Origin: Stomoxys calcitrans
Lineage: Eukaryota; Arthropoda; Insecta; Diptera; Muscidae
Assembly: GCF_963082655.1 (NCBI RefSeq)
Contig: NC_081553.1
Span: forward strand, 153,060,941-153,124,940
Length of the DNA stretch: 64,000 bases
Direction: 5' to 3'
Shown here: piece by piece, positions 58,366 through 64,000 of the stretch
Layout: each line of letters opens with the position of its first letter
Position numbering within the stretch: the first letter of the stretch is position 1
Translations under genes and position numbers: made by a program
The notes under the pieces: generated by a model
What the model was told of the DNA's origin: nothing
Seen by the model: the letters and a program-made list of their open reading frames with translations, nothing else
Databases searched by the model: none

Positions 58366-60125
58366 CTGTGTTTTTATACCCACCACTGAAGGATGGGGGT
58401 ATATTCATTTTGTCATTCCGTTTGCAACACATCGAAATATTCATTTCCGACCCTATAAAGTATATATATTCTTGATCAGCATAAAAATCTAAGACGATCT
58501 AGACATGTCCGTCCTTCTGTCTGTTAAAATCACGCTACAGTATTTAAAAATAGAGATACTGAGCTGAAACTTTGCACAGATCTTTTTGTTCATAAGCAGG
58601 TTAAGTGCGAAGATGGGATATATCGGACTATATCTTGATATAGCCCCCATATAGATCGATCCTCCGATTTATGGTCTTAGGCCCATAAAAGCCACATTTA
58701 TTATCCGATTTTGCTGAAATTTGGGATAGTGAGTTGTGTTAGGCCCTTCAAAATCCTTCGCCAATTTTTCTCAGATCGGTCCAGATTTGGATATAGCTGC
58801 CATATAGACCGATCCTCCGATTTAGGGTCTTAGGCCCATAAAAGCCACATTTATTATCTGATTTTGCCGAAATTTGGGACTTTTGGCTCAGATGGGTCCA
58901 GATTTGGATATAGCTGCCATATAGACCGATTTCTCGATTTATGGTTTTGGGCGCATTTATTGTCCAATGTCGCCGAAATTTGGGACAGTGAGTTAAGTTA
59001 AGCCGCTCAAAATACTTATGCAATATTGCCCAGATCGGTCCAGATTTGGATATAGCTGCCACATAGACCGATATCATGGTTTTAGGTTTTCGGGCCATAA
59101 AAGGCGCATTTATTGCCCGATGTCGATGAAATTTGAGACAGTGAGTTAAGTTAGGCTCTTCGAAATTTTTCTGCAACTTGGCCCAAATCAGTCCAGATTT
59201 GGATATAGCTGCCATGTAGACCGATATCTCGATTTAAGCCTTGGCCCCATAAAACGCGCATTTATAATCCGATTTCGCTGAAATTTGACACAGTGACTTA
59301 TGTTAGGCTTTTCGACATCCGTGTCGAATATGGTTCAAATCGGTTTATTTTTAGATATAGCTACTGTACTTATTAGTATTTGGTCCAAATCGGAACATAT
59401 TTCGATATAACTGCTATGGGGCATAAGGTATGAAATTTTCACCGAATTTTGGTGAAAGATGGTTTACATATAAAGGGTGATTTTTTTGAGGTTAGGATTT
59501 TCATGCATTAGTATTTGACAGATCACGTGGGATTTCAGACATGGTGTCAAAGAGAAAGATGCTCAGTATGTTTTGACATTTCATCATGAATAGACTAACT
59601 AACGAGCAACGCTTGCAAATCATTGAATTTTATTACCAAAATCAGTGTTCGGTTCGAAATGTGTTCATTCACCGTTCAGCGATGAGGCTCATTTGTTGAA
59701 TGGCTACGTAAATAAGCAAAATTGCCGCATTTGGAGTGAAGAGCAACCAGAAGCCGTTCAAGAACTGCCCATGCATCCCGAAAAATGCACTGTTTGGTGT
59801 GGTTTGTACGCTGGTGGAATCATTGGACCGTATTTTTTCAAAGATGCTGTTGGACGCAACGTTACGGTGAATGAACACATTTCGAACCGAACACTGATTT
59901 TGGTAATAAAATTCAATGATTTGCAAGCGTTGCTCGTTAGTAAGTCTATTCATGATGAAATGTCAAAGCATACTGAGCATCTTTCTCTTTGACACCATGT
60001 CTGAAATCCCACGTGATCTGTCAAATACTAATGCATGAAAATCCTAACCTCAAAAAAATCACCCTTTATATACGAGGTGGTGGGTATCCAAAGTTCGGCC
60101 CGGGCGAACTTAACGCCATTTTATT
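58366..60125 (+). mobile_element. DINE-1-like element, second subfamily, split by a foldback element
   Basis: Starts TTTTTATACCCACCACTGAAG, includes CTATAAAGTATATATATTCT and CAGCATAAAAATCTAAGACG, then several repeats with CCAGATTTGGATATAGCTGC (about 58784, 58899, 59041 and 59193), and ends GTTCGGCCCGGGCGAAC..CATTTTATTTG at 60125. The foldback element 59473-60066 interrupts it. Internal spacing of repeats is about 115-150 bp. Plus and minus ORFs here are chance. Confidence 0.83.
59473..60066. mobile_element. Foldback-type DNA transposon remnant (copy 3)
   Basis: A 594 bp element flanked by TA (59471-59472, 60067-60068), with the same long inverted arms as copy 2. The centre is inverted relative to copy 2, so the transposase core reads on the plus strand (ORF 59645-59992, FSDEAHLLNGYVNKQNCR, one or two residues missing). 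It sits in the middle of a DINE-1-like element. Confidence 0.87.
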
Positions 60126-60323
60126 TGTTTTTACTAATATATAGTGAAGTACAATGAAGTTTGTGTGAAAATGCCATCTATCCAGGACATCTTCAAAAAT
60201 TACCAGTGCAGGCTTATGTGGAACATCTGTCGTCAGGATTGCCATGATATTTTTTCCCCAATTTAATTAGGCCACCTCCACAAACACCTCTATCGTGAAT
60301 GGCGTAGTAAAATTAAAACCAAA

Positions 60324-62208
60324 TCTTATATATAAAAATCAATTTGTGTTTGTTTGTCAGTTTGTATGTTTGTGTGTTCCTTATAGACTCAGAAACGGCT
60401 GAACCGATTTTCTTGAAATTTTCACAGATGGTGCATAATGATCCCGTGGTGAAAATAGGATACTACATTTTTTGATACCTGAAGGGTGGGGGCGGACCCT
60501 CCCCCTTACCATAATTTTAAGAAACGCCAGATCTCGTAGATGGGTGGTGCGATTTAAGCGAAATTTTTGTTTGCTCTCATATAGTACCCTAAACATAAAA
60601 ATTTGGTGTCCAAATTTCGAATGGGGTATCTAGGGGGCCACCCCAACCTATCACCTACCAAATATATATTTAGACCAATCACGACAATATGGGACTCAAA
60701 TGAAAGGTATTTTGGATAAGAAAACGCATCTCATATCCATTTGTCGGACCAAGTGCTAAAGGGACCACCCCAACGCCCAAAACACCCCTAAATCGGACAT
60801 ATTTATCGACCATGGCAATATGGGACTCAAATGAAACGTATTTGCGAGTAGAATTCGAATCTGATATCCAAATGTGCGACCACGTTTCTGGGGGTCCACC
60901 CCTTCCCCAAAACACCCCCCAAACAGAACTTATTTACTGACAATGGGAATATGGGGCTTAAATAAAAGGTATTTGAGTGTAGAATTAGAATCTGATATCC
61001 AAATATGAGACCAAGTGTTTGGGGGGCCGCCTCTCCCCAAAAACATACCCCAAAGGGGACAAATTTACGACCATAGCCATGTGGGGGTCAAATGAAAGGT
61101 CTTTGGGAGTAAAGCACGAATCTGATATCAATATTTGGGAAAAGTGTCTACGGGGCCACCCCACCCCTACAACACCACTCAAATAGTAAGTATTTGCTGA
61201 CTTTTGCAATATGAGGCTCAAATAACAGGGTTTTTAGAGTGGAACACGAATCCGATGTATATTTTCAAGGCCAACACACAGTGGCCGCCCATGCCCCAAA
61301 ACACCCCCCAAGCCGGTCATGTTTGCCGACTATGGAAATATGGGGCTCAAATTAAAGGTATTTGGGAGTATACCACGTATCTGATATCGAATTAGGGACC
61401 AACTGTCTAGGGGACGTCCCACCACCATAACAACCCCCAAATAGGACGTATTTGCTCACCAAGACAATTTGGGTCGTAAAGAGAGTGGAACTAAATATTT
61501 ATAGTTTTTAGGGCCAATACCCCAAATCGGACATATTTGCTGACTTTTGCAATAAGGAGTTTTTGAAAACGAATTTGATATCCAATTTTAAAGCCAATGG
61601 CAATATGAGGTTCAAATAAATGATATATAGAAATATGAGAATAGAGCACCTTGCTGATATATTTTCAGGGCTTAGTGTTTGGGCAACCATCCCAATCCCC
61701 AAAACACCACTAAATCGGGCATATTTACCGACCATGACAATGTGGGCCTAAATGAAAAGTATGGGGGGTAGAGTAAGAACTGGTACCCATTATCGGAACC
61801 AATTTTCTGGGGGTCTACCTATTTCCCAAAATACCCCACAAACAGCAATTTTTGAGTGACCATCGCAATATGGGGCTCAAATAAAGGTATTTGGAAGTAG
61901 AATACGGAATTTATATCCAAATGTAGGACCATGTATTTAGTGCATGACGCCATTCCCAAAACACCCCCAAAGGGAAAAAATTTTTCGCCATGCCAATATG
62001 TGGCTCAAATGAAACGTATTTGAGATTAGAAAACGAATTTGATAACCTATTTTGGGGTCATGTGTTTGGGGACGCCTCATCTTGTAAACTCCTCTTAAGC
62101 CAATGGCAATATGGCGTTTAAATAAATGGTATTTGAGAGAAGAGCACGATGCTGATATTTTTTGGGATTCAGATAAAGCGATATACTGTTAGTCAAGCGA
62201 TATACTAT
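60324..62208 (+). mobile_element. Non-autonomous Helitron, 3' end damaged (copy H5)
   Basis: Begins TCTTATATATAAAAATCAA after AAA. Modules recur at about 60690, 60821, 60953, 61084, 61210 and 61341 (ATATGGGxCTCAAATxAAA), a spacing close to 131 bp. At about 62162 it jumps to GGGATTCAGATAAAG of the 3' region and stops near 62208 without the CTAG hairpin. Confidence 0.8.
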
Positions 62209-62465
62209 TACACCCAAAATGGGCACATTAGCCATTGACGGATATATGGGACTCGGTTTGTTTCTTTCGTATAGACTGAAAAACGGCATAACCAATTTTC
62301 TCAACATTTTTGCATATTGTTTAGGTTGGTCTGGAAAAAATCATAGGCTATATAATTTTTCGGTATCGGAAGGGGGATGGACCCTCCTCCTAATGCCAAA
62401 AACACAACCCGAAATCAAAAGTGGACCGATAGGGACAATATAGGTATCAAATGAAAAGTATTTGA
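62209..62465 (+). mobile_element. Diverged Helitron-like 5' fragment
   Basis: ATAGACTGAAAAACGGCATAA, GGGATGGACCCTCCTCCTAA and ATCAAATGAAAAGTATTTGA align in order with the 5' part of the Helitrons here, but at much lower identity. It looks like a related but distinct family. Confidence 0.6.
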
Positions 62466-62544
62466 ATATAATACGAAAGAACTAGGACGAACAATAGGAA
62501 GATGGATCAAAGAACATTTGCTAATGCCGCTAGGCACAGTTTGA

Positions 62545-62907
62545 TGATGGGAGTTGTCGACAAGGGAGAAGAACAGGGCTGCATACCTAGGTTGGAATGG
62601 GATAGTCAATGGACTGTCACCAGTATACTCCGATCATCTTGCGGAATTTCCCGTGTGTGACGATGTAGGCTGTTATCGGGGCCGATACAGACTAATTGCA
62701 TTCGGGTACTAACGCTCAATTGAAATGTACCGTTGTGCGCTAAAAAATATTGGTGAGATCTGGCCAGATGCAGCACTATATTTAGTCAAGAAGAAAGATA
62801 TTGGATACCAAGGATTCCCTCAGATGCTGAATCCCTACTCAAAAGACTAAGGGAATGTAATCCCAAACTTTCAACTCCCGACTGGAAGATTGGTAGATTG
62901 GATGAGG
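62545..62907 (+). pseudogene. LOA-like ORF1 fragment
   Basis: TTGTCGACAAGGGAGAAGAAC through GGATACCAAGGATTCCCTC to GATTGGATGAGGC matches the ORF1 middle and gag-like block of the other copies. It then switches abruptly to another element. Confidence 0.7.
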
Positions 62908-63812
62908 CACACGCACGTTTGGATTTCGCCAGCAAGGGCAAAGCTCATATTGCCTTAATTCAGGAGCCATGGACGACCCGGCAAAAAGTTTGTGAACCAT
63001 ATTAACTACCAATTATTCTATGCTTACACTGGTACTCGGCCGAGGACCTGCGCTATTGGTCATTAAAATTTTAATTATATATTTTTACCAGAGTTGTCAA
63101 CGTCGGGTGCAACAGTGGCGAGACAGGGAGACGGTGGACTATGGCTGGCATCACTTTATCTGCCTTTCGACTCTCTCTTTCAACAGAGCACGTCGTAAAA
63201 AAGCTGAAGTTTATTGGGAAGTGTTTTACACACGGCTCAAGGAACACAATAAGGTTACCAGTGCAGCAAAACGTGCCTGTTGGAAGCTTTTCTGCGAACT
63301 GGTCAATAGCGTTAATGACGCATCCGAGATGAAAAAGTTTCTCTCAAAAACCCATGTCCAAACTGAAACTTTAGTAGACGACATGGGAGTGAGAGCAGAG
63401 ACAACGGAGGACATGTTGAGGCTTTTGATGAAAACGCATTTTCCACAGGATACGACGGGACTCAAGGAGACACCGGAACCTTGGAAAATGATGTTGATCA
63501 AGGGGTTTATAATTACGAAATTTATGGTGAAGGAATCCTTGAGGAGCTTGAAACCATTTAAATCACCCGGTCCTGATGGAATATTTCCGGCGTTACTGCA
63601 GAAGGAGGCAGACTAGCTAGCGCCCCACCTGGCCAATATCTTCACAGCGCGACTGGGACTTCCATATATTCCGAAAGCCTGGCAGTAGGCAAGGCGACAC
63701 CAAAGCTTACAGACTCATAAGCCTTACGTCTACTCAAAACCATGAAACGTATTGTGTACACCATGATAAAGAGTAGGACATCCAGCGAACTGCTCAAATC
63801 CTCTTCTCCGAA
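62908..63812 (+). pseudogene. R1/LOA-type non-LTR retrotransposon, endonuclease and RT N-terminal pieces
   Basis: Endonuclease start KAHIALIQEPWTTRQK at about 62937-62990, then a jump to the pre-RT region in the open frame 63020-63616: FNRARRKKAEVYWEVFYTRL and LKPFKSPGPDGIFPALLQKE, the conserved 'SPGPDGI' entry to RT. After 63616 RT homology continues in broken frames to about 63812. Different family from the LOA copies; it may be the same one as 15669-16513 (inference). Confidence 0.75.
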
Positions 63813-64000
63813 TTAGATCACTAATATTCCTGCATAAGATTATTGCAAAACCAAAACCCAATTATCTCTTCGAAAGATTAAAATTTGCTAGATCTAAAAG
63901 AGGGAGAAAGATAATTCCCTTTAAAGGAATTAGTTTTAAAAAGAACCTAAATAACTTGTAAATTTTTTTAGTACATTCCATCCCTTTTTAAATTTTGTTG
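63813..64000 (+). pseudogene. Non-LTR retrotransposon C-terminal fragment, runs off window
   Basis: LFERLKFARSKRGRKIIPF at about 63860-63925 resembles the RFANSTRGKRHQY end of the 39.3 kb fragment, the conserved tail of Jockey/CR1-type ORF2. No stop-free longer frame is present; the element may continue past the window. Confidence 0.5.

Noticed and set aside
58748..59215. A 155-codon minus-strand ORF with internal repetition
   Set aside because: The repetition (e.g. YGSYIQIWTHL) is the DINE-1 internal repeat translated; not a gene.
1..64000. A host protein-coding gene with introns
   Set aside because: No conserved non-transposon domain was seen on either strand; every convincing protein match is to a mobile element. 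Small exons cannot be excluded without transcripts.

Overview
The window is a slice of a repeat-dense insect genome. No intact host gene, rRNA gene or canonical tRNA gene was found. The repeat mix points to a higher fly, probably a calyptrate such as a muscid: DINE-1/INE-1-like elements ending in 'TTCGGCCCGGCCGAAC..TTTTACTTG', LOA-clade non-LTR retrotransposons with RNase H, tRNA-derived SINEs, a Ty3-type LTR element primed by an insect-like tRNA-Lys, mariner-type MITEs and short Helitrons. This assignment is inference from repeat families, not from a species marker. Nearly every open reading frame is a decayed piece of a transposon or a chance frame inside a repeat.

Layout. 1-1785: minus-strand LOA remnants with a mariner MITE. 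1786-3330: A/T-rich short repeats and a SINE-bearing tandem array. 3483-6925: a plus-strand LOA copy. 7273-15373: a DINE-1 element split by a 7.4 kb Ty3-type LTR retrotransposon (two LTRs of about 1.6 kb, tRNA-Lys primer site, gag, protease, RT, truncated integrase, ATCT target duplication). 15374-23625: a large inverted-repeat locus built from an unrecognised modular repeat, here called family X, with a complete Helitron between the arms and a 5'-truncated non-LTR insertion. 23735-27090: a mosaic of LOA, Jockey-like, SINE and DINE-like fragments. 27091-34801: DINE-1 followed by head-to-tail Helitrons, with 2841 bp duplicated in tandem almost without change. 34802-38436: a minus-strand, A/T-rich non-LTR element broken by a foldback DNA transposon and a DINE-1. 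38436-41094: Helitron, DINE-1, non-LTR and foldback pieces.

41095-45690: a minus-strand LOA copy with a threefold 433 bp tandem repeat. 46020-50520: plus- and minus-strand LOA pieces. 51370-55772: a LOA copy interrupted by a Jockey-like element with a 7 bp target duplication. 56505-60125: SINE, an RTE/CR1-like non-LTR remnant and a DINE-1 containing a foldback element. 60324-62465: a Helitron and a diverged relative. 62545-64000: LOA and other non-LTR fragments running off the edge.

The sequences do not work together as a pathway. The interest lies in nested insertion order, tandem and inverted rearrangements, and unnamed repeat families. The best candidates for something undescribed are family X with its palindrome, the foldback elements whose two ends both carry the 5' coding part of a transposase, and the Helitrons with a phased module of about 130 bp.
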